64,000 nt of DNA, taken from assembly GCF_042680125.1 (NCBI RefSeq), contig NZ_JBHTNY010000019.1, one strand, 5' to 3'. Numbering within the stretch: position 1 is the stretch's first letter; each line of letters begins with the position of its first letter. Shown piece by piece: positions 25,959 through 35,600 of the stretch. The stretch comes from Robinsoniella peoriensis (GTDB taxonomy: Bacteria; Bacillota; Clostridia; Lachnospirales; Lachnospiraceae). The notes beneath the pieces are model-generated. The model was not told where the DNA came from. It did not search any database and saw nothing but the letters and a program-made list of their open reading frames with translations. A program made the translations under genes and the position numbers.

Positions 25959-25987
25959 AGAATACACTAATTTTTTTTCCTTGTCAA
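25959..25987 (-). promoter_or_regulatory. glnA promoter
   Basis: On the reverse strand: TTGACA (25982-25987), 17 bases ending in TG, and TATTCT (25959-25964), an extended -10. It points at the attenuator and glnA. Confidence 0.8.
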
Positions 25988-26137
25988 TGGTCTCAAACAG
26001 AAAATATTTTCATCAAACCGGGTGGTTCTTTATTATTTTTTAATAAGTAAAACAGTGTTTTTTCAAACCTGATGTGATAAAATAAAAAGAAACATGCAAA
26101 ATGCAATGCATAAGAATAATAATGAAGAGGGATTCAG

Positions 26138-26857
26138 ATGTCAGAAAGAAATCATGAGAATTTCGTTGAACTGTCCGGTGTAACCAAAACATACCATATG
26201 GGTGAGGTAGACATTCATGCAGTGGACGGCATAGATTTTCAAATTACAAAAGGTGAATTTGTAGTAGTGGTAGGTCCAAGTGGTGCCGGGAAAACGACGG
26301 TATTAAATATTTTAGGAGGGATGGATACTGCCACAAAGGGGAAAGTATGGGTTGATGGTGAGAATATTGCGGAGTATAATCCAAGAAAATTAACCGGATA
26401 CCGCAGAGATGATATAGGTTTTGTATTTCAGTTTTATAATCTTGTTCCAAACCTGACAGCCCTGGAAAATGTTGAACTGGCGCTTCAGATATGTAAAAAT
26501 CCGCTGAAAGCAAAAGATGTATTGGATGAAGTAGGGCTTGGAGAAAGACTGAATAACTTTCCGGCCCAGTTATCCGGCGGGGAACAGCAGAGAGTGTCTA
26601 TAGCCAGAGCTTTAGCTAAGAATCCTAAGTTATTGTTATGCGATGAGCCCACCGGTGCACTTGATTATCAGACGGGAAAGGCAATACTAAAATTGCTCCA
26701 GGATATGTGCAGGGAAAAAGGGATGACCGTAATTGTTATCACTCATAATTCAGCATTGGCACCGATGGCTGACAGGGTGATCAAAATTAAAAATGGAAAA
26801 GTTTCCAGTATGAGAATGAATAATGAACCGATATCGGTAGAATTAATTGAATGGTAG
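26138..26857 (+). CDS. MacB-type ABC exporter ATPase
   Basis: A 239-residue LolD/MacB-family ATPase. Walker A GPSGAGKTT, Q-loop FVFQFYNLVPNLTALENVEL, signature LSGGEQQRVSIARALAKNP and Walker B LLLCDEPTGALD are intact. It powers the FtsX-type permease encoded seven bases after its stop. The start has GAAGAGGG before it. Such pairs export peptides or lipids, or transmit mechanical work to the cell surface; the cargo is unknown. Confidence 0.93.
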   Translation: MSERNHENFVELSGVTKTYHMGEVDIHAVDGIDFQITKGEFVVVVGPSGAGKTTVLNILGGMDTATKGKVWVDGENIAEYNPRKLTGYRRDDIGFVFQFYNLVPNLTALENVELALQICKNPLKAKDVLDEVGLGERLNNFPAQLSGGEQQRVSIARALAKNPKLLLCDEPTGALDYQTGKAILKLLQDMCREKGMTVIVITHNSALAPMADRVIKIKNGKVSSMRMNNEPISVELIEW

Positions 26858-26864
26858 TGGGCAT

Positions 26865-29800
26865 ATGAAGAAAAAAGCATTACATAAAGATTTTTTTATG
26901 GAGATAAAAAAGAGTTTTAATCGATTTATATCGATCTTTTTTATTGTAGCCATGGGAGTGGCATTTTATTCTGGGATTCAATCGGCAGCACCCGATATGC
27001 GTCTTTCCGGTGATGCTTATTTTGATGAGAATAATCTGATGGATCTGAAAATAATTGGTACTTTGGGATTGACCGATAAGGATATACAGGCTATTTTAGC
27101 GGTAGATGGAGTCAGCAAAGCAGAATCAGGATATATGACGGATGTATTGTGCGGCAGCGGAAAAGATGAGAAAGTACTTCATATGGAATCGATTCTGCCT
27201 ACTTTGAATAAATTGTCTGTATCAGAGGGCAGGCTGCCGGAAACTACCGGTGAATGTATTGTAGACGAAGAATTTTTATCTGCAAACGGATATAAGGTGG
27301 GGGATACCATACAGCTTGAAGAAAATAAGGACAGTGACAAAGTATTAAAGAACAAAGAGTTCAAAATTGTTGGAACCGGTAATAGTCCTGCCTATATTTC
27401 TTTTAGTAAGGGGAATACCACCCTGGGCACCGGAGAGGTATCCGGATATGGATATGTAATGCCGGAAGAGTTTGATCAGGCGGCATATACATTTGCATAT
27501 GTGGAAGCAGAAGGCTCCAGGGATCTGACGTCTTATACGGAAGAATACGACAGGCTGGTTGATAATGTAACAAAAAATGTGGAAGGGATAGAATCTGTTC
27601 AATGCACCAGACGCTTTGCTGAAGTAAAGGATGAAGCGGATATTAAGCTCGCCGATGCCAGAAAAGAGCTTGAGGATGGGAAACAGGAAGCGGACGAAAA
27701 GCTTGCCGATGCCAAAAAGGAACTTAAGGACGGCGAAAAGGAACTTGAGGATGGTAAGCAAAAGCTTGCTGATGCCAAAAAAGAAGTTCAGGATAATAAA
27801 GCAACCCTTACCGATAAGCAAAAAGAGCTGGATTCCGCTAAAAAACAACTGGATTCGGCTAAGACACAGTTAAAAGACGGAAAAGATACCCTTGCTTCAA
27901 AAGAATCAGAGTTTCAGGCAAAATATCCGGAAACATCTAAGCAGATAAAGGATGGGGAAGCAGCAATTGCAGCAGGTAAAACCCAGATCAGTAAGGCTCA
28001 GAGCGACTATGAAACCGGTAAGAAGAAGCTGGAAGCAGCTAGTAAGCAGTACGAAGCCGGTAAGAAGCAGCTGGATCAGGGCAAAAAGCAGTATGAATCG
28101 GGTAAAGCCCGGCTGGATCAGGCAAACAAGCAATATAAAGACGGAGTTTCCCAGCTTGACGCCGCGAAAAAGCAGTATGAAACCGGAACAGGTCAACTTG
28201 CAGCCGCGAAAACAGAATATGAAAAAAATGCAGCAGTTCTACAGCAGGCAAAGGTGAACTTCCAGGCAGAAAAAGAAAAGTTTGACATCAGCAAAGCAGA
28301 ATATGATAAAAATGCAGCAGCGCTGGATGCCGCTAAAAGCCAGATTGCCGGGAAGCAGGCGGAGCTGGCATCAGCAGCAGCTGAATATGAAGCTAAGATG
28401 GCAGAACTCAACCAGGCTAAAAATGCACTGGCACAGCTCCAGGCGGCTATCGATGCCGGAACTGCAACAGCGGAGCAAATCGCCATGGCAGGGCAGCTGA
28501 AGGAGCAGATTGCCCAGAGCGAGCCGGTTCTTGCCCAGAAAAAGGCGGAACTGGATAAAGGAAACGAACAACTGAGGATAGAACAGCAAAAAGCAGCAGC
28601 GATGGAAGCAGCGCTGGCGCCGGCGAAGCAGCAAATAGAGGCAGGACAGCAGAAAATCAATGCTGCCCAGGCGGAACTGACAAAAAGCGAGGCGGGGTTA
28701 CAGGCTGGCAAAGCAGAAATTGATAAGAACGAAGCAGCCCTTAAAGCAGCAAGTGTACAGATTAATGAAAATGAGAAAAAGCTTGCAGCAGCAAAAAAGG
28801 AAATAGATACCAACCAAAAAAAGCTGGCATCAGCGAAAAAAGAAATTGATGAAAAGGAACCTCTGCTGGTTAGTGCCAAGACAGAGTTAGATAAGCAGAC
28901 GAAAGTATTAAATGATGGAAAGAAGACACTGGACAGCCAGAGTGCACTGCTGATTCAAAAAGAAAAGGAACTGCAGGAAGGTAAAAATCAACTTTCCCAG
29001 GGAGAAGCCCAGCTGGCAGCGGCAAAAAAAGAGCTGGCATCAAAGGAATCTGAGCTGAACAGCGCAGTACAAAAGACTGCGGATGGTCAAAAGCAGATAG
29101 AAGACGGACTTCTTAAATTATCAGATGCTGAGAAGGAAATAACGGATGGCGAAAAAGAAATAACAGAGAATGAGCAGAAATTAAAAGATGGTAAAAAAGA
29201 ATATAAAAAGGCAAAGAAGGATGCCAAAACAGAAATTTCTGACGGAGAGACGAAGATTGCAGATGCGGAGAAAGAGATCGATGATCTGAAAGAACCGGAA
29301 TGGCATGTCAATGACCGAAGCTCTCTTCCTGAGAACACAGGTTACGGTGAGAATGCCGACCGGATTAAAAATATCGGGGAAGTATTCCCAGTATTGTTTT
29401 TCCTGGTAGCAGCGCTGATCAGTCTCACAACGATGACAAGAATGGTTGAAGAGGAACGAACCCAGATCGGTACCTTAAAAGCGCTGGGGTACGGCAAGTT
29501 TTCCATAGCATCCAAATATCTGAACTATGCGCTGTTTGCTACTATTGGAGGAAGTATTCTGGGTGTTCTGGTAGGTGAGAAAATCCTGCCGTATATTATC
29601 ATTACAGCCTACGGGATTATGTATCATCATATGCCTAATGTAGAACTTCCGTATAATCTGAAGTTTGCTGGTATTGCCACTTTTGCAGCGGTGTGCTGTA
29701 CGATGATTGCTACATTTGCGGCATGCTACAAAGAGCTTGCAGAGACGCCGGCAAAGTTAATGAGGCCCCCTGCTCCGAAAGAGGGAAAGCGTGTCTTGCT

Positions 29801-30974
29801 GGAGCGGGTAACATTTATCTGGAAGCATCTGAGTTTTACCTGGAAGTCCACAATCCGCAACCTTTTTCGATATAAGAAACGGTTTTTTATGACTATATTC
29901 GGGATTGGAGGATGTATGGCATTGCTGCTGGTTGGATACGGTATCAGAGATTCTGTCCGGAATATCGCAGTTTTACAGTATCAGGAGATACAGCTGTATG
30001 ATGGAACCGTATTAGTCGATGAAGATGCATCCGATGAGAAGAGGGCAGATCTTGAGAGCTATATGAAAACGGACAGCCAGATTGATGCATCTGTAGATTC
30101 CATGATGCAGAAAATGTCGGTAAAAGTAGGGAAAAAAGACCTGAGTGTTTATATCATCGTACCAAAAGAGATGGATGGTTTTGATACCTTTGTGAATTTT
30201 AGAGACCGGAAGACAAAACGGCAAGTCAGCTTTGAAGACGATGGGGTGATTGTAACAGAGAAAACGGCTAATATGATGGGACTGTCAAAAGGCGATATCA
30301 TAGAACTTCATAATGAGGACGGAACCACTATAAAAGCACCAATTGCAGATATATGTGAAAATTATCTGGCACATTATGTGTATATGTCACCGTCACTATA
30401 TGAAAAAGTCACGGGAAAAAATCCGGATTATAACAGCATTTTATTTAAGGTGGTACCGGATGCCAAAGATCACGTGGAAGATGTTGGGCAGAATATTCTG
30501 GGGAATAAGGCGGCTCTTAGCGTCAGCTATACCTCCAGTGTAATGAAGCAGCTGGATGATATGCTGAGTTCGCTGGATGTGGTAATTGTAGTATTAATTG
30601 TTTCAGCAGGTATGCTGGCATTTGTGGTACTTTATAATCTTAATAATATTAATATTAATGAGCGAAAGCGGGAGCTGGCAACCATCAAGGTACTGGGATT
30701 TTATGATAATGAGGTTTGTGCCTACGTGTACCGGGAAAATATTTTACTTACGTTTTTTGGCGTTCTGATGGGGATTGTACTTGGCATTGTTCTGCATCGG
30801 TTTGTTATAGTTACAGTTGAGGTAGATGCATGTATGTTTGGAAGGAATATTAACTTTCCAAGTTTTATATACTCTATATTATTCACCTGTGGATTTTCGC
30901 TGATTGTAAATGTTGTCATGTATTTCAAGTTAAAGAAAATTGATATGGTTGAATCATTGAAGAGTGTGGAATAG
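26865..30974 (+). CDS. Giant FtsX-type ABC permease with very long coiled coil
   Basis: The 1369-residue protein starts with a basic stretch and one transmembrane helix (about 18-40), then a periplasmic-type MacB_PCD region to residue 250. Residues about 253-810 are one lysine/glutamate/alanine/glutamine-rich coiled coil with repeats such as DAKKELKDGEKELEDG and YEAGKKQLDQGKKQYESG. Then follow FtsX helices: about 840-990 (three) and, after a second outer domain, about 1240-1360. Usual FtsX permeases of this type have shorter coiled coils (100-400 residues). The ATG at 26865 is used; TTG at 26847 has no ribosome site. With the ATPase it forms a cell-surface machine of unknown cargo. Confidence 0.88.
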   Translation: MKKKALHKDFFMEIKKSFNRFISIFFIVAMGVAFYSGIQSAAPDMRLSGDAYFDENNLMDLKIIGTLGLTDKDIQAILAVDGVSKAESGYMTDVLCGSGKDEKVLHMESILPTLNKLSVSEGRLPETTGECIVDEEFLSANGYKVGDTIQLEENKDSDKVLKNKEFKIVGTGNSPAYISFSKGNTTLGTGEVSGYGYVMPEEFDQAAYTFAYVEAEGSRDLTSYTEEYDRLVDNVTKNVEGIESVQCTRRFAEVKDEADIKLADARKELEDGKQEADEKLADAKKELKDGEKELEDGKQKLADAKKEVQDNKATLTDKQKELDSAKKQLDSAKTQLKDGKDTLASKESEFQAKYPETSKQIKDGEAAIAAGKTQISKAQSDYETGKKKLEAASKQYEAGKKQLDQGKKQYESGKARLDQANKQYKDGVSQLDAAKKQYETGTGQLAAAKTEYEKNAAVLQQAKVNFQAEKEKFDISKAEYDKNAAALDAAKSQIAGKQAELASAAAEYEAKMAELNQAKNALAQLQAAIDAGTATAEQIAMAGQLKEQIAQSEPVLAQKKAELDKGNEQLRIEQQKAAAMEAALAPAKQQIEAGQQKINAAQAELTKSEAGLQAGKAEIDKNEAALKAASVQINENEKKLAAAKKEIDTNQKKLASAKKEIDEKEPLLVSAKTELDKQTKVLNDGKKTLDSQSALLIQKEKELQEGKNQLSQGEAQLAAAKKELASKESELNSAVQKTADGQKQIEDGLLKLSDAEKEITDGEKEITENEQKLKDGKKEYKKAKKDAKTEISDGETKIADAEKEIDDLKEPEWHVNDRSSLPENTGYGENADRIKNIGEVFPVLFFLVAALISLTTMTRMVEEERTQIGTLKALGYGKFSIASKYLNYALFATIGGSILGVLVGEKILPYIIITAYGIMYHHMPNVELPYNLKFAGIATFAAVCCTMIATFAACYKELAETPAKLMRPPAPKEGKRVLLERVTFIWKHLSFTWKSTIRNLFRYKKRFFMTIFGIGGCMALLLVGYGIRDSVRNIAVLQYQEIQLYDGTVLVDEDASDEKRADLESYMKTDSQIDASVDSMMQKMSVKVGKKDLSVYIIVPKEMDGFDTFVNFRDRKTKRQVSFEDDGVIVTEKTANMMGLSKGDIIELHNEDGTTIKAPIADICENYLAHYVYMSPSLYEKVTGKNPDYNSILFKVVPDAKDHVEDVGQNILGNKAALSVSYTSSVMKQLDDMLSSLDVVIVVLIVSAGMLAFVVLYNLNNININERKRELATIKVLGFYDNEVCAYVYRENILLTFFGVLMGIVLGIVLHRFVIVTVEVDACMFGRNINFPSFIYSILFTCGFSLIVNVVMYFKLKKIDMVESLKSVE

Positions 30975-31018
30975 GAATTATGGAAACAAAGATAAAATGA
31001 CAGAAACAGAGGATATTT

Positions 31019-32419
31019 ATGAATTTACCGGAAGCATTTATAGAAAAAATGAAAATGATACTGGGAGATGAGTTTGACGAATTTTTAAAAAGTTATGATG
31101 CACCCCGCAATTTTGGGCTGCGTGTTAATACGGCAAAACTCTCTGCCGGGGAATTCGAACGGATTGCCCCCTTTCACCTGACAAAGATCCCCTGGGTGGA
31201 AAACGGCTATTATTATGAGGAGCAGGATACACCGGCAAGGCATCCATTTTACTATGCAGGCATGTATTACCTTCAGGAACCAAGTGCCATGACTCCTGCA
31301 TCAAGACTTGCAGTTGAGCCAGGGGAAAAAGTGCTGGATCTATGTGCGGCTCCGGGTGGAAAAGCCACGGAATTAGGTGCTAAGCTCAGAGGAGAAGGGC
31401 TTTTGGTTGCCAATGATATCAGTGCATCAAGGGCTAAGGCACTTCTGAAAAATGTAGAGGTATTTGGAATCCCGAATTCTTTTATCACAAATGAGATACC
31501 CGGAAAGCTGGCGGGGCAGTTTGAGGGATTTTTTGATAAAATTCTGGTAGATGCACCGTGTTCCGGAGAAGGGATGTTCCGTAAGGATCCGGCAGTTGCA
31601 AAAGTCTGGGATGAACAGAAACCGCTGCTCTGTGCAAAACAGCAGAAAGAAATCATTATGCAGGCGGCAAAGATGCTGCGCACGGGAGGTCAGCTGCTGT
31701 ATTCTACCTGTACATTTTCTCCGGAAGAAAATGAAGAAGTAATTCAATATCTCCTGGAGGAGTGCCCGGAGTTTGAAATACAGGAGATACCGGGATATGA
31801 AGGATTTTCCGGGGGTCGTCCGGATCTCGTGAAGACGGGTGGACATCCGGACCTTACCAAATGTATCCGGATCTGGCCTCACAAGATGTCAGGAGAGGGA
31901 CATTTTATTGCGCTTTTGATGAAAAAAGGACCGTCTGAGGAAGAAACAGCGCAGAAATATGTGAAGGCTAATGGAGTAAAATTAAAAATATCCAAAGCAG
32001 ACCGCACCATACTGAACGATTTCCTGAAAGATATCTCCATGGATATGGATATAAATTATGTAGAAGTCCGAAAAGGGCAGGTATATTATGTACCGGGTCT
32101 GTTAGGAGATCGAAAAGGTCTGGCTTTTCTGAGAAACGGGCTCTACCTTGGAGAATTGAAAAAAGACCGCTTTGAACCCAGCCAGTCATTTGCAATGGCA
32201 CTTCATAAGGGGCAGTATGTTTCCACCGTAAACTTTAACTGGTCAGACAGCCGTGTAGGAAAATATCTGCGTGGAGAAACTATTTATATTGATGATCTGC
32301 AAGTGAAGCATAGCAAAGGGTGGCAGCTGGTCTGTATCAATGGATTCCCGTTGGGATGGGGCAAGCTGGTAAATGGGACATTAAAAAACAAATATCATCC
32401 AGGATGGAGGATGAAATAA
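31019..32419 (+). CDS. RsmF/RsmB-type rRNA cytosine-C5 methyltransferase
   Basis: A 466-residue SAM-dependent methyltransferase. The SAM site VLDLCAAPGGKATELGA, DAPCSGEGMFRKDP (motif IV, PCS with catalytic cysteine) and YSTCTFSPEENEEV (motif VI cysteine) are diagnostic of m5C enzymes of the NOL1/NOP2/Sun group. The C-terminal 170 residues form the RsmF-type PUA-like domains (KGWQLVCINGFPLGWGKL). It modifies 16S rRNA in the cytosol. It is not linked to its neighbours by function. Confidence 0.92.
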   Translation: MNLPEAFIEKMKMILGDEFDEFLKSYDAPRNFGLRVNTAKLSAGEFERIAPFHLTKIPWVENGYYYEEQDTPARHPFYYAGMYYLQEPSAMTPASRLAVEPGEKVLDLCAAPGGKATELGAKLRGEGLLVANDISASRAKALLKNVEVFGIPNSFITNEIPGKLAGQFEGFFDKILVDAPCSGEGMFRKDPAVAKVWDEQKPLLCAKQQKEIIMQAAKMLRTGGQLLYSTCTFSPEENEEVIQYLLEECPEFEIQEIPGYEGFSGGRPDLVKTGGHPDLTKCIRIWPHKMSGEGHFIALLMKKGPSEEETAQKYVKANGVKLKISKADRTILNDFLKDISMDMDINYVEVRKGQVYYVPGLLGDRKGLAFLRNGLYLGELKKDRFEPSQSFAMALHKGQYVSTVNFNWSDSRVGKYLRGETIYIDDLQVKHSKGWQLVCINGFPLGWGKLVNGTLKNKYHPGWRMK

Positions 32420-32440
32420 AGAAATATGAGAAGGTATTGC

Positions 32441-32468
32441 AAGGCATAGAGCTTTGCAGTGCCTTTTT
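32441..32468 (+). terminator. Probable terminator after the methyltransferase gene
   Basis: AAGGCA (32441-32446) pairs with TGCCTT (32460-32465), and the T run extends to about 32468. The stem is short, so this is a weaker call. Confidence 0.5.
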
Positions 32469-32676
32469 TTGTGCAATCAGACGATCGGTCTGCAACGATA
32501 ATAAAATATAATACAAAAATCGTAAAAAAACATAAGTTTAAACTAAAATCCCGCAAAATCTCCAATAAAATCGTAATCAATGCAAAAATTATTAAACTCA
32601 AGAAAAAGTCAAATTTGTTACAATATCTATATCAAGCTGCAGATAATCAAATCAGGCAGAAAAGGAGATAGGTTTT

Positions 32677-35600
32677 ATGAGGAAAAAGTTGTATGCGAAA
32701 CAAATGATAGCCGCTTCACTGGCGGCTGCAATGGTTGTTACGAGTATACCCGTAAATGTTATGGCTGAGGAAGTGTCGGACAGCACGGAAAAGAAGATGA
32801 TTGCAAATTTCACCTTCGATGGCGAGACACCTCTGGCAGGAGAAGGTGCGGCAGCAGTTCTGATGCGGGATTATACGCTGGTGGATATGGATGACGGGGG
32901 AAAAGCATTAAGCCTTGCTTCCTCAACCAAAGACTGGCTGAATGTAACAAAAGCAGACGGAACTCCTTTGCTGGCAGGGAAAGAAAATATTACCATTTCC
33001 TATGACAGCAGAGACGATGCGGACTCGGCAAACAGAGGCTGGATATTTTATGCGGCACTTAATACCAATGAGCAAAAGTATCAGCAGGAACATTATCTGG
33101 GCATTATCGACAAACAGACAAGCCTGGGAGTAGAACGTTATAACAATATCGGTAAGAGACCGGGCAATAACATTTCAGCACCTACTTCCTCTGAATGGAA
33201 GCATGTTGATCTGGTTGTAACAGAGACGGAAACCATACTTTATGTAAATGGTGTAGAAACTGCACGACAGAAAAGTGAATTTAAGCTTTCTGATATATTG
33301 GGAGCAGACGGCGGAGTACTGCAGATTGGAAAAGCCAACTGGGAAAAAGGGGAATACTACAGTGGAACTCTGGATAACTTTAAAATCTATGACGGTGCGC
33401 TGACAGAGGAGCAGATTGCAGATACCTCAAAAGCGGCTGATGTGGGACTGTTAGCGGATTTCACATTTGATGATTATGAAACCGGATTTACCGGGGGAGA
33501 GGCCTCCGCAGCAGCAGCATTGTTTACAGATCATGGAAGTGAATCGCAGGATATGGCACTGAGCCTGGATGGGGGCAGAAGCCGCAGCTGGCTTAATATT
33601 ACCAAGGATGATGATACACCTTTATTGAAGGATCTTGAAGAAGTTACTATTTCCTATGACAGCAAGGCCGGGACAACCGGAAATGGATGGGCGTTTTTTG
33701 CAGCTCAAAGCGGGGCGGCACAGACCCCTAACTATGAAAAATATCTTGGTGTTATAGACAAAACGGACAGTATGAAGGTAGAACGTTTTTATAACGAAGG
33801 AACCAGACCCGGAAATGACGTTCTGGGAACATCTTCAGCGGAGTGGAAGCATGTGGATCTGGTTATTCAGGAAAATGCTACAACTCTCTATGTAGATGGT
33901 GTAAAAAGCGAAAATACAAGCGATTATAAGCTGACGGATATATTGGGAGCTGATGGCGGAGTGCTTCAGCTGGGCAAGGCAAACTGGGGAAACGGAGAAT
34001 ATTTCGGAGGTCAGATCGATAATATCCAGATTTATAATTATGCCAGAACGGAAGACGAGATCAAGGATCAGGTAACGGCAGTCTACAAAGCTGGCAGCAA
34101 TGGTACTCTTCAGGGAGTAACAGAAGAGAAGATCCCAAGAGGCGGCAGCACTACCGGAGTGGAAGCGGTTGCAGACGTGGGATATCACTTTAAAGAGTGG
34201 AGCGATGGCATTACCGATGCGGTGAGAAAAGACGAGAATGTAACCGAAAGTTTCGAAGTAACCGCAACGTTTGAAAAAGATGAGGAGATACCAGATGAGA
34301 ATCTGATTGCCAGTTTCACCTTTGATGACGAAGAAAACGGATTTGCAGGAGCAGGGGCGAAAGCAACGGTAAATGGAACACCGGTACTGGAAGACAGCTA
34401 TGATAATGCCGGAAAGGCAATGTCCATAAGCAGTACTAACTGGTTTGGCATCGCCAAAGAAGATGAAACTCCCCTTTTAAAGGGACTGGATGAAATTACA
34501 ATATCCTATGACAGCAAAGCATCCGGCAGTGGAAATGGATGGGCATTTTATGCAGCGCCAAATCTGAATGCCCAGGTAGGGAATCCTGCAAATGAACACT
34601 ATCTTGGTATTATGGATAAGGCATCGGGACTTACGGTAGAGCGTTATAACAATACCGGAAAAAGGCCTGGAAATAATATTTCGGCAGGATCTTCCCCGGA
34701 ATGGAAACATGTGGATCTGGTTGTTACAGAAGATACTTCTACTCTGTATGTGAACGGGGAAAAAGTGGGAGAACAGATCAGTACTTACAAGTTGAGCGAC
34801 ATTCTGGGTGAAAGCGGCGGAATTATTCAGATTGGTAAGGCAAACTGGGGAAGCGGAGAATATTATCAGGGACTCATTGATAATGTAAAGATTTACAATA
34901 CGGCAAAATCTCCGGAGTTTATCAAAGAACATAGCTCAATTAAAAATCCGGAACCGGTTAAACCTGTTGCGCCGGATGTAGTGGAAGACGGCGGATTATT
35001 AGTACAATATGATATGAGTACAATTGAAGACGGAAAGTTAAAGGACGTCAGCGGACTTAAAAATGATGCGAATGCAGTTGGCATGACACAGGAAAATATC
35101 CTGGTAGTTGAGGAGGTTCCGGCATTGAACTTTACCGGAAATAAAAACCAGTACATAGAACTGCCCATGCTGGAAGGTGTTATGGATGAGGAATTTACCA
35201 TTGAAACAACGGTAAGTACATCCAATGGGGCATATCACTGGCTCTGGTGCCTTGGTTCAAAGGTAAAAGGAACCGGCAACAATTATCTCTATGTAGATCC
35301 CTGCTACAGCACAGGCTATGTAAGAGGAGGAATCAAAGGAGAAACAGAGGAACGGATTTTTGGCGGCTGCCACAGTCTTCCAAAAGACGGTTCCTATGGA
35401 ACGATTACCATTACTTATAAAGATAAAATCCTGTCCTATTATCTGGATGGGGAGATTATAACAACCTTTAAGTTTAATACCAGCGTAAAAGAAATTCTGG
35501 AGAATGGAACCGTAAATAACGTTATGGGTTATATCGGACGATCTCTTTGGTCGGCAGATCCTGGTTTAAAAGCAAAAGTAGCAGACTTTAAAATTTATGA

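Noticed and set aside
28193..28879. 228-codon open frame on the reverse strand
   Set aside because: It lies fully inside the coiled-coil part of the FtsX permease gene; its Ser/Ala/Cys/Phe-rich text is the mirror of Lys/Glu/Ala codons. No ribosome site.
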